A stretch of DNA of 64,000 bases from Nyssa sinensis (GCA_008638375.1 VIRR01000479.1:310001-374000), one strand, 5' to 3'; positions 35,481 to 47,520 are shown, numbered from the stretch's first letter. The notes: generated from the sequence alone by a model not told the origin. Translations and numbers: made by a program.

Positions 35481-36505
35481 CATTCAAAACATTAAAATCA
35501 TATCCAAAATCAATAATCATCAATAACAATCTCAGTTATTCAAATAATAGTTTCATATTTAGTGTTTAGTCAAAACAATTCAAGGATCGGTAAGAAACCA
35601 TATAGTGTTTTGAGTATCTTACAAAACATTTTCTTGAATCAAGGGAAGACAAAATAATTATCGATAGATCATTTAAAATATGTTCTTGGTACAATGTATC
35701 TGTTATCAAAGGCTATAAGGAAATGGCAATATATATCGATAAGTCATTCAAAATGATATCAAATGAAGTGTGTCTATTTTCAAAATCATAAAAGGAGTTC
35801 AATATTTATATCTATAATGAAAATCCACCTCAAGCATGACATAGAAAACTCACCTGAACTTGAAAAGCTTATCTCTAAAAATCCTTCCTTTAAATGAGGG
35901 TCCTTATAATCACAATTTAGGATCTTGTTACATTCTTGCTTAAAGCATCACACAATTTAACTGTTAACTTAGAGCTCTTTTTATTCCAACTACCTTCTTC
36001 TTGTAGCTTTATTAAGTCTTAAGGACGTATTGGTCATTTTTTAGTTTATTTTCGGGTCTTATTTTTCCCAAAAGGATGTCGTTTTTAAGTTCAAAGTGTT
36101 GAAAATAATTGATTTAGGCTTTTCCATATCTAAATTTGCGTACCTATAGTTTATTTTAAGCCTAAGGGCATTTTTGTCATTTTATGCTTTTACGTGTCAT
36201 ATTTTTTGATACTTTGTTTGCTGAAATTGACTCTACCATTGAGTCTAGATAGTCTACAATAGTCAAGACGGGCTACCTTTTATATTTAATTGACCCCCGA
36301 TATTATTAGGGGTAAATGGTAATTTTACGTTTACGTGTTTTAATTTTTTAGGGCTTAATCTCACAAATTGAACTTCGCCAATGAGTTCAGAATGTTCAAA
36401 ATATTGGGTTACACTACATTTTTACTAATTTAGATTAATTAAATTAATTTAATGAATTTAATTATATTATTTTATATTATATATTTATTTAGGTCCTATT
36501 TTAAC

Positions 36506-36597
36506 CAAGTGCCTTAGTGGCACAATGGTTCACACATGTGGGTTAAGTTCCACACGCATGCACACGTCCAGGGATAGAGTCTCACAGGCTGCGGCTT
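36506..36597 (+). repeat. tRNA-derived SINE remnant
   Basis: TGGCACAATGG at 36518-36528 fits a pol III A box. GGGATAGAGTC at 36571-36581 fits a decayed B box at normal spacing. The downstream GCTGCGGCTTATTATTATT resembles the end of plant Au-like SINEs. It is embedded in the LTR. No target duplication found; assignment is tentative. Confidence 0.35.
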
Positions 36598-37454
36598 ATT
36601 ATTATTTTATGATTTTTCAAAAACCAAACAGCAGATAAGGGTCTAATTCAGGGATAGGATATCCCTGTTTCGTCAAAGGCTTATTCAATTAGATTTCTTA
36701 CACTCGTTACCAAACAAACCTATTCAGTTTTAAAATTAAAACTAAACCTCAATATGGCACCGTTCTAGTTAAACCATTTGTACGATAGGGCAGGTCTCGA
36801 TCCAAACCCGAACCGACCCGAGACCCGACCCTGTCCTGTTCATCGCCTTCCCCGTCCCTTATGTGAATGTTGCCCTAGTTGCAAGTTTCTTAAACCTCTA
36901 TTTCGTGGAGTTTTTAAACCCCATTTACTATGCTTTTAAGTCTTATGGAATCCTAAGGTAATGGAGGTTATTTGGGCATTAGTTTGGGGTATGAAGGTGA
37001 GCTCAAAAGCTCGATTGAGCTTCCACGGTGATTTCTAAATTTTGTATATTACATGCTCATTTTTCCATCAAAATTGATAGGGTTTGGCCTGTGATGATCC
37101 TCACCTCATGTGGATTCAATCCCCGATCCAAAAATAAGTTATGGTGTTCATTTTAGAGAAGTTGATTTTTAAACCCATAGTTGTAACTCGTGATTTCGTG
37201 GCCTTTCTTGGAGTGGTTGGATCGCGGCCTAGGGTTTCTACAACCCTTATAGTGTCTAGTTTTGATCCTAAGCATCAAAGATGAGTTTTATTTAGATTGG
37301 TTCAGACTTGAGTTTTTTGGAAGGTACATCAATGGTAGGTCTGTGTTTCCTAACTTAAAACGTCCATTTTTGCTTCTAATCCCTTGTGACACATACCATA
37401 ACCCCATTCATGTACTCAAGGTTATCAAAACAACACCAAACAGTGCTATATTAC

Positions 37455-39488
37455 TGTTACATCCCAAACCCCATCCTACGCGGATGTCGAGGACGTGATG
37501 CCAGTCAGCCGCCACGCGACCAACCAAAGGCAAATTCTGAACTTACCGACGAATTGCATTCCGACTGTAGGGTCAGATGCAGCAGAATTTAAAACTTTTT
37601 GTCACGGGAATGCAACTCACTTATCCACCGTAAGAATATGTACCACAGAGCAAGTCTATTATCCGAACGGATAACAATTCTAACCTCAGAGCATGTCTAT
37701 AATCAGGCATATAACAACAGAGCAGATCTAATATCTCTAGAGTACCGTTTTAATCCATGAGCCATGTCTATATCTAGTGCATTTAAATTAAGTCAGTCGT
37801 ATCATGTCACTCACCTGAGTAAACAGATTCAATCCACAATAATCCAGTCTCCATCAACAGTGCCGTCAGATCCTTTACTTGAATACCACTCGGCCTATCA
37901 TGTCATATCATGGTATCATCTAGTCTATCGGAGATATATCCTGAAAAATGTTAGGGAATGGGGTGAGCTTTGAAAACTCAATGAGTAGCACAGGTTCCCT
38001 GTCATAGGTTTCAAACCCGTTGTTGTTTATAAAGCATATGGATGAATCAGGCATTTCAGAGAAGATAGTTAAATACGTTCATTTGAAACAGTATTAAAAC
38101 AGGAGTACAGTTAAAACATCAGAGTAATAGAACAGGTCAGTAATGAGCAGAACAGAACAGTATAACAGGATAAACAGTACAGTATGCACAGATTAAACAG
38201 TGCGGTATGCTCATATAGTGCTCAAGACTGAGGTGGTACCAAGAGTCAGTTGTTCTTTTAGAACCAGTTAAAAATAGCGATAGGTTTATTTCAGTACAGG
38301 ACAGAGAAGCCAGACAGAGTAAAAATCATGCATTTGAGTAAAAGCATGTAATCAATGTATCAGATAAAACAGTACGGTACAGTATTTTAAAATACAATAA
38401 CTAGACAGTGTACTTATACACCAAGTCAGGAGTCAAGGTTACTCAGTAATTGTTCGCTTATCTCCTTGCACAAAAAAATCTGATAACCTCCTGGTACGTC
38501 AGGCATCTCCATGTATATCCTGAACAACCATCATCAATCACAGACAGATCAAAATTTATTCATTCAGGTCTTATTCGCCATCTTAGGTGTCTATCGGATT
38601 ACCTAAGATAGCCTAGTAGCCTATTGCCCTTTCATCGGGTTTCATCCAGGGCTATTTCATTCTTTAATTAGGCTTAGTAGTTATCAGGATTATAACCTAA
38701 GTCATTTATACTTCAATCGTTACCAGTCAGGTACTTATTCAACCTCAGGGGCAAAATGATAATTTTTTCATTCTTGTCCCGGACCCTGTCGTGGTCTTCA
38801 GAATAATCTTTATATCTTAAATATAAAGTTTTACATCCTTTAGACTCCAATCGGTATTAGTTAGGTTCTCATTTTAACCATAGGGGCAAAATGGTAATTT
38901 GTCCATTCTTGCCTCGGACCCAGTCGTGGTCCTCGGAATAGTCCATATATCCTACATATGAAGTTCTAGGCCTTTTGGACTTAAATCATTATCAGTTAAG
39001 TACCTATACATCCTTGGGGGCAAAATGGTAATTTTACCATTCTTGTCCCGGACACTATTGTGGTCCTCAAGATGTCCCATATATCTTGTATATAATTTTT
39101 TAAGTCCTTTGGACTTCGTTCGGTATCTGCTTTTGATCATCGGGACACATCGGTCATTTCTCGTTTTAGGCGTTAACTGTTCCGGAGTCTTATTTAGCCC
39201 TTCTGTGTTTATAATTATACTTATGACAATTTATCAAATCAGATTGACCTTTATTCGACCTCTACTTTGCACTTAATATGCTTAGGCGTGTTTTGGTTAT
39301 TTTACGTTTCGCAAGATTATGACTCCGATCCGTCATTTAATTATGTGTACAGTTTCACCAGTATCTGGGCTCCTATCGGTATCAGTTTCGTCCCAATCGG
39401 ACTTCATTTAGATTTCGTATAGCATCAGAGGCATTTTGGTAATTTTACATTTTATGTGTCTATATTTTTCGGGACTTCAGTTCGTCAT
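37455..39488 (-). mobile_element. Ty3-type LTR fragment fused to Athila gag
   Basis: Starts TGTTACATCCCAAACCCC at 37455, a minus-strand LTR end. It contains conserved LTR blocks up to CGGGACTTCAGTTCGT at 39470-39488. There it changes without a TG/CA end into the Athila-like gag. The missing part of both elements implies a deletion at this junction. Confidence 0.6.
38700..39120. repeat. About 125-130-bp tandem repeat in LTR, three-plus units
   Basis: Each unit has GGGGCAAAATGGTAATTT, 'ccattcttgyc', CGGACCC(A/T)GTCGTGGTC, 'atatatcytayatat' and 'ccttttggactt'. Units begin near 38750, 38880 and 39015; they are visibly diverged. Confidence 0.7.
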
Positions 39489-40218
39489 CCTCCTCCCTAA
39501 GATGGTAAATTCCCCTACTCTATTGGTTCCCTATGAGTCGTGACCTATTTGTACTCTCAGTAGCATTAGGTCCTATCCATGTGTGAGCTTTTTCAATAAG
39601 CTCATTAAGGTACTCTATGACTTCATCAAGATCTTTCTGTAAGAACTCACCATTGCACATCATCTCTACAAATTGGCGCTCTCTAGGTGTAAGTCCCTCA
39701 TAAAAATAACTCACTACACGCTAACTCTCATACCCATGTTGAGGGTACATACTCAATAACTCCTTAAATCTCTCCCAAGACTGATACAAAGTCTCACAAT
39801 CCTTTTGTGCAAAGGTAGAAATCTGTCTTTTTAAAGCAATGGTCTTGTGTTGGGGAAAGTATTTAGTGAAGAAAATCTGGGTCATCTCATTCCACGATCC
39901 AATTGACCGTGGTCTCAGTGAATATAGCCAACTCTTAGCTCGATCCTTCAAAGAGAAAGGAAAGAACTTAAGTCTCACAATGTCTTGTGTTACATTTTGA
40001 CTATGGAAAGTTGCAATTACCTCTTCAAACTCCCTAATATGCACATATAGATTCTCATTTTCTAAACCATGAAATGTAGGGAGTAACTGTATCACCCCTG
40101 TTTTAACATCAATTAGACGAGTATTGGATGGAAACATGATGCATGATGGTGTGACTGTGCGTGTAGGGTGAAGGTAATCCTAAAGGGTCCTAGTGGGTTG
40201 ATTCTCGTATTCACTCAT
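39489..40218 (-). pseudogene. Athila-like Ty3/gypsy gag
   Basis: ATG at 40218. The retrotransposon Gag core is clear: TFHGLENENLYVHIREFEEV (about 40078-40019), LKFFPFSLKDRAKSWLYSL (about 39974-39918), TKYFPQHKTIALKRQI and ERQFVEMMCNGEFLQKDLDE near 39685. One stop at 40182-40180 (codon 13) and one at 39723-39721 interrupt it. The frame then runs on past 39520 to an IYHLREEDDE-like segment, where the LTR fragment joins at 39488. Pol is absent. Gag would form particles. Gag style and PBS both fit Athila. Confidence 0.75.
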
Positions 40219-40532
40219 ATTTTTAGAATTGGAAGAATTATCAAACAAAAAATTAGAAAAACAAGAAAAATTAGATTCTAAATCTGACTCTAACACAGGC
40301 CTATAAGCAAATCGACCTTATGCATCCCTATACCTATTATGCATGCAAGATGACAATAATAAAATGAATAAATTAAAAAATGAAATAAAATAAAATAAAA
40401 GAAAATTAATAAATAAATAACTAGAAATAATAAAAATAATAATAATAATGCAGCAAGTAAAAAGAAGGGAACGAAGTTACCGCCTTTACAAACTGCTGAA
40501 AAGAAAAACTATCTATTGATTCTTCTACTGTC

Positions 40533-40550
40533 TCCCCGACAACGGTGCCA
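40533..40550 (-). other. Primer-binding site (tRNA-Asp type)
   Basis: Minus-strand TGGCACCGTTGTCGGGGA fits the tRNA-Asp PBS of Athila elements with two transitions. It lies 5 bp inside the inferred LTR end at 40556. Confidence 0.75.
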
Positions 40551-41584
40551 AAATTTGATTACGTCCAAAGAATAACGCGGTAATTGTAATGTAGCTTTGG
40601 GGTGTCGATTCCACAGGAAGACTAAATTAAAAGAATAATAGACAAAATTTCTGAAACTAAAGAAATATAAAACAATTAACGAGAAAATAAAAGTATAAGA
40701 AGTGATTCTAAATGCAAATAAGAATAAAACAGACTGATTAACAGACAAAGTATTCAAATTTAATGAACAGTGGCGTGTCGGGAATCCCTTGCACATATAT
40801 GGTATTTTAATTAGTTTTAATTCACTGATAACTCAATTGAGAAATTAAATTTCAAAAATCTCATTTAGAAAATATAAAATTATGGCCCAAAATTAAACTA
40901 AAGTAACCCTTTGAAAAATCATTCAACACTTTTAAATCACACAAATTATTATTCACATTGAGAAAATACAACGACGACAATATACCCAACGAGTAATATT
41001 GCAGAAGAGAATTGAATCAATATAAATATTTAATTATTCCAAAAATAATCAAAAACATTAATCCATTTTATAGAAAAAGCATGACTGAATCTATAAATGG
41101 ACTAAACCCTTTAATTATTCAGACAATAAAATCCAACAATTAATTATGAATGATTATCAAAGAATTTAACAAGTGAAAACTATATACAAGAATCAAAAAT
41201 AAATTAAAATAATCATTTATGATGCAAGTTAATATCTAACCCTACTTAAAAATTTAGTTACTTATGTAAAAGACAAATAACATAAACCTCATGAAAAAAC
41301 ACTGAACCATGGAATCGCTGCGTTGATTTTTCCCTATTCTGTTCACTGCCTCTGCGCCCGACTTCTCCATGTTTTTTCCTTTTTCTTCTGCCGCACGGCT
41401 GCCTCTCTATCTTCTGTTTACTGCCGCCGCTTCATCCTCTTTTTTTTTTTAATTTCCTGCGCCCTCATGCCTTCTCCAGCGCCAGGGCCCTCGTCAGCCC
41501 ACTGCACTTAGGCTTTGGTCAGCCACCTCACGCAAACCATTCTGTGCATGAACCACACCACATGACGGGTCCCACATCGAACCA

Positions 41585-41756
41585 ACCAGCAGCCGCATGG
41601 TCAGCCGCCTCACGGACCAAGTCAAATGCCTTCCTTCCTTCTTTAATTTAAATCAACCGCCTGGCCCACTACCAGCAGCCGCATGGTCAGCCGCCTCACG
41701 GACCAAGTCAAATGCCTTGCTTCCTTCTATAATTTAAATCAGCCGCCTGGCCCACT
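41585..41756. repeat. 86-bp tandem duplication
   Basis: Two units start ACCAGCAGCCGCATGGTCAG at 41585 and 41671 with a few differences. Confidence 0.85.
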
Positions 41757-41772
41757 ACTTTTCTCTTTGATT

Positions 41773-41900
41773 CAATCACAAAGACTTTGCTCCCGCGGCC
41801 CACACTCACAAAACCAGCACCTCACTCTTTGAATTCAATCACAAAAACTTTGCTCCCCCGGCCCACACTCACAAAACCAGCACCTCACTCTTTGAATTCC
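41773..41900. repeat. 63-bp tandem duplication
   Basis: CAATCACAAA-ACTTTGCTCC begins at 41773 and 41836. Both copies end CACCTCACTCTTTGAATTC. Confidence 0.85.
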
Positions 41901-42419
41901 AACGCCACTTGCACAAGCACTTGTTTCTTTTTTTATTTCTTCTTTATACTTTCCTTTGACTTTGAATATGTTAGGATATTTTTTAAATTAATTTGATGTA
42001 TGGATATTGTCTTTTTATTTAAATTTTTTATAAAAATTATATTAGTCTATGTCAGCAAGTAAACTAATTTTATAAACGATTTTAGCAAATGTATCATTCA
42101 CTTTGGGAATTATTTCTTCATCAAAAAAACATTTGCTTACAATTACCGTCCTAATTTGTATATTATTATATTTTTTAAATTTATATTTTAAATAATATGA
42201 TACTATATTATTAATAATATTATAAATTATATAATTAATATAATACTACACGAGTATCATGTGATTTAAGACAAAAAAGAAATTTAGATGTGTAGTATTA
42301 TCGGTACAATGTGTAGTATTCACGGATGAATACTGTTGCATTAAAGGTCATCTTTTAATACTAAAAATCATGGGCAAAGTCATGATTAAGGTTTAGATGT
42401 TCCTCAAAGTTTTTATTTT

Positions 42420-42623
42420 GAGTAAATTATACAATTTTTTTTTTTTATAATTACACTATCTTTTTTATGTTTTCAAAATTATAATAATATTTTTTTATTT
42501 TACTTGACAAATTATAAATATTTTTTTCTAATCAGATTTCTTCTATTTTAAGGAAGATATTTGTAATTTTCTAATCTTAGTATAATTGTCAGAAATCTTA
42601 ACAAATATTAATATAATTTACTC
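42420..42623. mobile_element. Short MITE-like element, family A related
   Basis: GAGTAAATTATA at the left end is matched exactly by TATAATTTACTC at the right end. 204 bp, AT-rich, with interior words shared with the longer copies at 10542 and 44551. Confidence 0.55.
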
Positions 42624-43167
42624 TTTTATTTATAACTCACACTATTTTAATAGCATTTTAATTTACAATTATATCATCTGTTCACAAAAATGAAAAACTT
42701 TGGTATATTTTGTCATGTTATTGCTAACTATTAGGATCATTAAGAATAAATAAATAATCAAACTAGTTATATAATATTATTTTATCTCGAATTGCTAACT
42801 ATTAGGATCATTAATTTCTAAAGTTAGATAAAAAAAAAAAATTCTATCATAATTTTTTTACTAATTTGATTAAGGAATTATTAATACTAATTTAAATAAA
42901 ATTAAGAAATTAAAATATTCAAAAAATACAAAATAAAAAAGTGGATGAATTTTTTTTTTTTTTTAGAGCAACATATCAGTTTATCAAGGATGCAATAAGA
43001 ATAAATAAATGGAAAATTCTTTTTATCATAAACTAAATTTAAAATATATAAAAATATTTTATTTTTATATATTTTAAAAATAAAATATTTTACTTAAATA
43101 ATATTTCATTAATGATTGGCTTATGCCACGTCAGTATATCGCTTTTTTACGTCAGTGCATGCGTTAG

Positions 43168-43171
<4 letters not shown>

Positions 43172-43219
<48 letters not shown>
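43172..43219. repeat. (TA)n microsatellite
   Basis: An uninterrupted AT dinucleotide run about 190 bp upstream of the PGG gene TATA-like box. Confidence 0.9.
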
Positions 43220-43222
<3 letters not shown>

Positions 43223-43382
43223 ATTTGATAAAAATTTGAAGTAAAGATAGCTTTCCTCTTTTTTCCAATCAAACATCCGACGTAGTATTGTTACGTAAAG
43301 GGCCATGCAGTCAGCAATGATTCATTTAAAATATTCGTGAATTACTATTTGGAACAATTGTCGTTATCTACTGATTAACCAG

Positions 43383-43390
43383 TATTTAAA
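43383..43390 (+). promoter_or_regulatory. TATA-like box of PGG gene
   Basis: TATTTAAA. With usual TATA-to-start spacing, transcription would begin near 43415. That lies after the first in-frame ATG (43406) and before the second (43454), and so favours the second. Confidence 0.45.
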
Positions 43391-43453
43391 GCTCTTGGGG
43401 GGAGGATGATCTCTTCACTCTTTCTCAAACACTACTGCTTGCAAGTTGCAACA

Positions 43454-44083
43454 ATGGCTAAAAAAAATACTAAATCCTGCATCCAAACCTTGCTGGAAAA
43501 CATCTTTATCCCTTTCCGTTTTCACGACAAGAGAATAAATAAAGAAACCCGAGATTATCTGTTAGTAGCAGCCACACTAATTGCCGCGGTGACATTCCAA
43601 ACTGGTGTCAACCCTCCCGGTGGAGTTTGGCAAGACACTAAGAACTGTACGGTGGAAGCTGCAGTTGCCGAACCTCCAACCTCTGATTTAGCTACCAGTC
43701 CTCCCAGTGGACCTTCGAAGCTGCCAAACTGTAAAGATCATGAAGCAGGAGCGGCCATTTTCTCTTCTTCTAAAGTATCCTTCAGGACTTTCTTGGTTTG
43801 TAACACACTCGCACTTGGCACCGCCATCCACCTGATACTGTTTCTGACTTATGAGTATGCATATTTCTTTGAAGTATTATTTGCTACATTTTCAATGGCT
43901 GGAACTTATGTAGCTGCAATTACCGTTATTGCACCGAACAAGCAGCAGGGTTCTGACACTTCTAACAGTGACGACAATTTACCATTCATCTGCTTCTTGC
44001 TGGCAGCGCCTTTCGTAATACGGGCATCAGTATTTTGTTTGCTGAAGATATGCAAGATCCACGTACCGAGCACTAAAGACTGA
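43454..44083 (+). CDS. PGG-domain membrane protein, single exon, apparently intact
   Basis: 209 residues from ATG 43454 to TGA 44083. I prefer this start to ATG 43406: its context, ACAATGGCT, is better, and the only TATA-like box is too close to the earlier ATG. The PGG domain spans about residues 33-160: TM1 35-51 (LLVAATLIAAVTF), the PPGG motif at 54-57 within GVNPPGGVWQD, a loop with Pro and Ser, TM2 112-132 and TM3 138-160. A fourth hydrophobic segment is at 177-200. In the family this domain usually ends ankyrin-repeat membrane proteins linked to stress and defence signalling. Here there are no ankyrin repeats, so it is a stand-alone PGG protein. The N-terminus is basic and should face the cytosol. 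The exact function is not known. It is paralogous to 12343-12897, and its 3' flank is duplicated at 10246-11340. Confidence 0.8.
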   Translation: MAKKNTKSCIQTLLENIFIPFRFHDKRINKETRDYLLVAATLIAAVTFQTGVNPPGGVWQDTKNCTVEAAVAEPPTSDLATSPPSGPSKLPNCKDHEAGAAIFSSSKVSFRTFLVCNTLALGTAIHLILFLTYEYAYFFEVLFATFSMAGTYVAAITVIAPNKQQGSDTSNSDDNLPFICFLLAAPFVIRASVFCLLKICKIHVPSTKD

Positions 44084-44251
44084 GGAGGAACCGAGCAGTA
44101 AAGATAAGCAGGAAACGCCCTGCTAGTTCAGAATATATGGTGTAGTTGTGGGGTGGGTATGGGTTTCAGATATTTCAGCTTTCAGCCTTAAAATAAGTGT
44201 GATGTCCATGAAGTTAACGTTGAGTGAGTGAAACTAGCTAGTTTTATTCCC

Positions 44252-45333
44252 TAGGCCTCCTCCTCCACCCTGTTTTTAATTCCAAGGTTTTTCTATGATG
44301 TAATATTGTTATAAGTTGAATGCTTGTGTTTTATGTAAAATGATGTTGTGAATTAATGTTATAAAAATGAGAAATGGCGCCAGATATGTTTTTAAAAAGT
44401 TATTGAATTTATTTGCCTATGGACATTAATTATTATAGTTTATTTAAAAATATTAAATAAAAAAATCATGTTTTTTCATTAATTTGTAAAAAATCTTTAA
44501 AGTTGGTGAATAAAAATAAGTAATTAAATTTGATATATCAAATATTTTTTGGATAAATTACACTGAACTCTCATGAGGTTTATGATAATTATACTAATTT
44601 TTCTGAAATTTTTAAAATTACACTAACTTTCCCTATTTTATAAAATAATATAGAGACACCTTCTGCCTGTCAAATTTTTTTTTCTTCAAAATAACGAAAC
44701 TGCTCCTTTTATTATTATTATTATTTTTTTTTTTTTGGATTTTTCCACTTTTAACCAATTTATTCTAATTTTTTTTAAATATTTTTTATTTTTTTATTTA
44801 AAAATAAATTTAAGGTAAATAACTTATTTTTATTTTACATAAAAATAAATTAAAAATTTTTATCAATATTTATTTAAAAAATAAAAAAGAATTGGTCAAG
44901 ATTTTAAAAAAATGTTATGAAATAGGTAATTTTGTTATTTAAAAAAAAGAATAGACTGAAAGAAAATATCTGTATGTTATTTTGTAAATTAGAAAATGTC
45001 AATTTAAATTCATAAATTTCAAGAGATATTAATATAATTTATTCATGTGATGCTTCGATCTTTTTTCTTAGGTTGCCATTTAATTTAGGGTGGAACTATT
45101 CCTGTTCCAGTCATTGTTAATCTCCACCCTTTTCACCTATTTTCCTGAATGGCATCACTTTAATCTCCCTCTCTCATAGACTGTTTCCCAAACCTGCCTC
45201 TGTCTTAAAACTCTTTTTGTATTCCTTTCCCATCATGGCTTTTCGCCGAAGAAAAATTGAGACAATTCTTTTTCACCTCCACCTTCTCCGGCCCACCACC
45301 ACCGCCAGTGACCGGGCACTAGTTCCCCAATAA
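44252..45333 (+). repeat. Duplicated 3' flank, copy 2
   Basis: Colinear with 10246-11340 with small indels. It starts 168 bp after the PGG stop codon; 44084-44251 is the likely 3' UTR region and is unique to this copy in the window. Confidence 0.85.
44551..45044. mobile_element. MITE-like element, family A, copy 2
   Basis: Begins GGATAAATTACACTGAAC and ends ATATTAATATAATTTATTC. Same position in the duplicated flank as 10542-11044, so it was present before duplication. Confidence 0.6.
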
Positions 45334-46400
45334 TTCAGTAATTTATCATCAATACTCGTGTCTCCATCCATCGCCTTTAGATGATTCACATTGGGCCAAT
45401 TTAGATCGTTGTCCGATTTTTCCAAATTATTTCTATTAAAAAGGTGTAATATGACGAATTTTCCAAATTAGTTAAATTATCATCTTTTACCTCTCATTTT
45501 ACATCTTAGACGGCGCACCATTACTTTTTCCTAATAAATTTTCTTTTAAACACAAAATAAGAGGATTCACTTAGACCACTTGTTTGTGTATTTAAAAGTT
45601 GAGAAACCTAACTCATTTGCCAACTTCCCTTCTCTGCCTTGCGTGAGAGCCACACAAATTGAGAAGAGGATTTTCAATGCAAATTGTGATTTCAGTTACG
45701 TCAAATTTATATTTTGATATTATTTTAATATAAAAATATCAAATTTTAACAATTTTATTTTAATATTAAAATATATTTTTAAACTGGCCAATTATTTTTT
45801 TTTTCAAAAAGTAATATGGACTTTATTTTCATCTGTCATTTACTTAAAAATTAATGTAAACCTCATTTTCATTTAATATTTAATTGAAAAAGTAATGTAT
45901 ACCCCATTTTATATTTTTTTAAAAAAGTTTTGTGAATCTCACGTTTGTTTGGCATATGTTAGTTATATTTTGTAATATAACATAAATTTACACTAGTTAC
46001 TGATGACAAATATGATATTAAAAATAATATTTAATAAGCTAAATAATACATCATTAAAATAATAACTTTTATATTAATGCTAAATTTTAAAATTTGAACC
46101 TCAAATGTCACATGCCAAAAAAAAAAAAATCTGGAATCCCCACCAAAGTCCTGCTTATTTGGTGCTATTACACAAGTAGGCATGGCCCATGTGACACCAA
46201 TTATTCGACGGCAATCATTCACTTGGGAGTAATTGTGAATTAATAATTATCTGTGTACTATTTTTTAGTCATGTGATGATTCAGCCTTGTCTTTTAGTTT
46301 CCATTTAATTTTTTATTATTCACCTATATAAGCATCTATGCCTCATGCAAGTATAGGTGGTCATGGACAGCTACACACACAGGATCCATGTCATCCGTCC
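45334..46400. other. AT-rich intergenic DNA
   Basis: No gene seen. 45337-45440 holds a partial copy of inverted-arm sequence (CTCCATCCATCGCCTTTAGA). Near 46272-46310 a 'catgtgatgattc..ccatttaattt' block echoes 45050-45095 and 11040-11085. CTATATAAGC at 46324-46333 is TATA-like, but no gene follows it. Confidence 0.55.
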
Positions 46401-47520
46401 ATTATCTATAACAATTAAATATAATTATAGACAAAAAAAAATATAGACTTTTAGACAAACTTTTTGTCGTTTAACCAATATCAGTAATTTATCATCAGTG
46501 GTCATGTCTCCATCCATCGCCTTTCTTGACCCATAGAATAGTTGATGTGTCATCGCCTTTCTTGACCCATAGAATAGCTGATGTGTCTTCTATTCATTGG
46601 GTACTGTAAATTCTTATTTTTAAATAAATAAATCATAGACAAAGTCATGGTGACGCGGTGCTATCACATAAGCAACTACGTCAGCCCAGACATGATTCAT
46701 TTAGATCTTTGTTGGATTATTTAAATGGCTTTATTTACAATTCAGACCATATTATAGTAACATTTTATAAATTTGTCATCTTGGAAAAATCTCGACTAAA
46801 TAATGTATTAGTGATATTTTTAAAATGCCGCTAACAACAGTTTCACAACTATTATTAGTGATGTTCACTGCTTTTAATACCAATTTGTTGATTTTGGAAT
46901 GTAATTTTGATATTTTATTATTTTTGAGAATGTAAAAAGTGTTTATGGTCTTCATATGTTGAGGCGAAGGTTTGAAAGTCTCAACAAGACTAATATTTTT
47001 TTGATTCATAGTTGATTCAAGGACATTTTAGTCATTTGACATTTCTACAGAAATTATATTTTTCAGAATTCCGTCTCGTATAACGAACATTACCATTGGA
47101 TCCAAAAAGTTTAAAATAGTAAATTTATACTATTCACTTGATTAATTTGAAATATGTAGAATTAATTTAATTAATTAAGTGTAATAATAATATATACTAT
47201 TTAAATAAATTATACTAAGTTAACGATCGAAAACGTGTATCTACTAAGTTAACACCAGGAGATATAACTTGGTGATTTTAATAATATTGTGATAATGACT
47301 AAGTTATTATATATGAAGTCCTGAAACACTGATATTGTGATATTATGGTTAACTTAGTCAATATTATTAATTAAAACTTATAATATTGTGTACCAATTTG
47401 TGATTTACTATTGCATTTGTAATCATATTGATATTAAGAAAAAATATTATTAGATCAAACATGCTTATTCCTTGTTTGGTAAGAAAAAATATTATTAGAT
47501 CAAAACATATTTAACTTGGT
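46401..47520 (+). repeat. Large inverted repeat, left arm (1120 bp)
   Basis: Its reverse complement is found at 53904-55579 over the whole length, once the hAT element there is removed (1122 bp). Anchors: CTATAACAATTAAATATAAT outside, CCTTTCTTGACCCATAGAAT, AACTTTTTGTCGTTTAACCA, and the inner end ATCAAAACATATTTAACTTG. The arm contains an LTR-type block (CCGTCTCGTATAACGAAC at 47071). Confidence 0.85.

Larger units (their letters stand above)
34315..37454 (-). mobile_element. Ty3-type LTR, truncated at right by a second LTR
   Basis: Starts TATCACGACCC, the usual TGTCACGACCC with one change, directly in the SIRE gag. It contains blocks common to the other long LTRs here ('aatggtaattttacg', 'gggataggatatccctg', CGACCCGAGACCCGACCC). 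It ends at 37454, where another LTR begins. No target duplication is recoverable. A tandem duplication and a SINE-like insert lie inside. Confidence 0.65.
40556..42000 (-). repeat. 5' LTR of Athila-like element, right end uncertain
   Basis: Inferred from the PBS. On the minus strand the LTR ends CTTTGGACGTAATCA at 40556. There is no second LTR for comparison, so the outer border (taken near 42000) is a guess between about 41940 and 42060. It includes a GC-rich part with short tandem duplications. ORFs such as 41323-41511 have no domain support. Confidence 0.5.
42001..43382. other. AT-rich intergenic DNA upstream of PGG gene
   Basis: No gene seen. It holds a short MITE-like element (42420-42623), an internal repeat of 'gctaactattaggatcatta' (42722 and 42789), poly-T near 42950, and a (TA)n tract at 43172-43219. 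Confidence 0.6.

Noticed and set aside
41323..41511. Possible secreted small protein with hydrophobic start
   Set aside because: Falls inside the inferred Athila-like LTR, is T-rich and has no supporting family.
46324..46333. TATA box CTATATAAGC as a gene promoter
   Set aside because: No coding sequence follows; inverted-repeat arm begins about 70 bp downstream.
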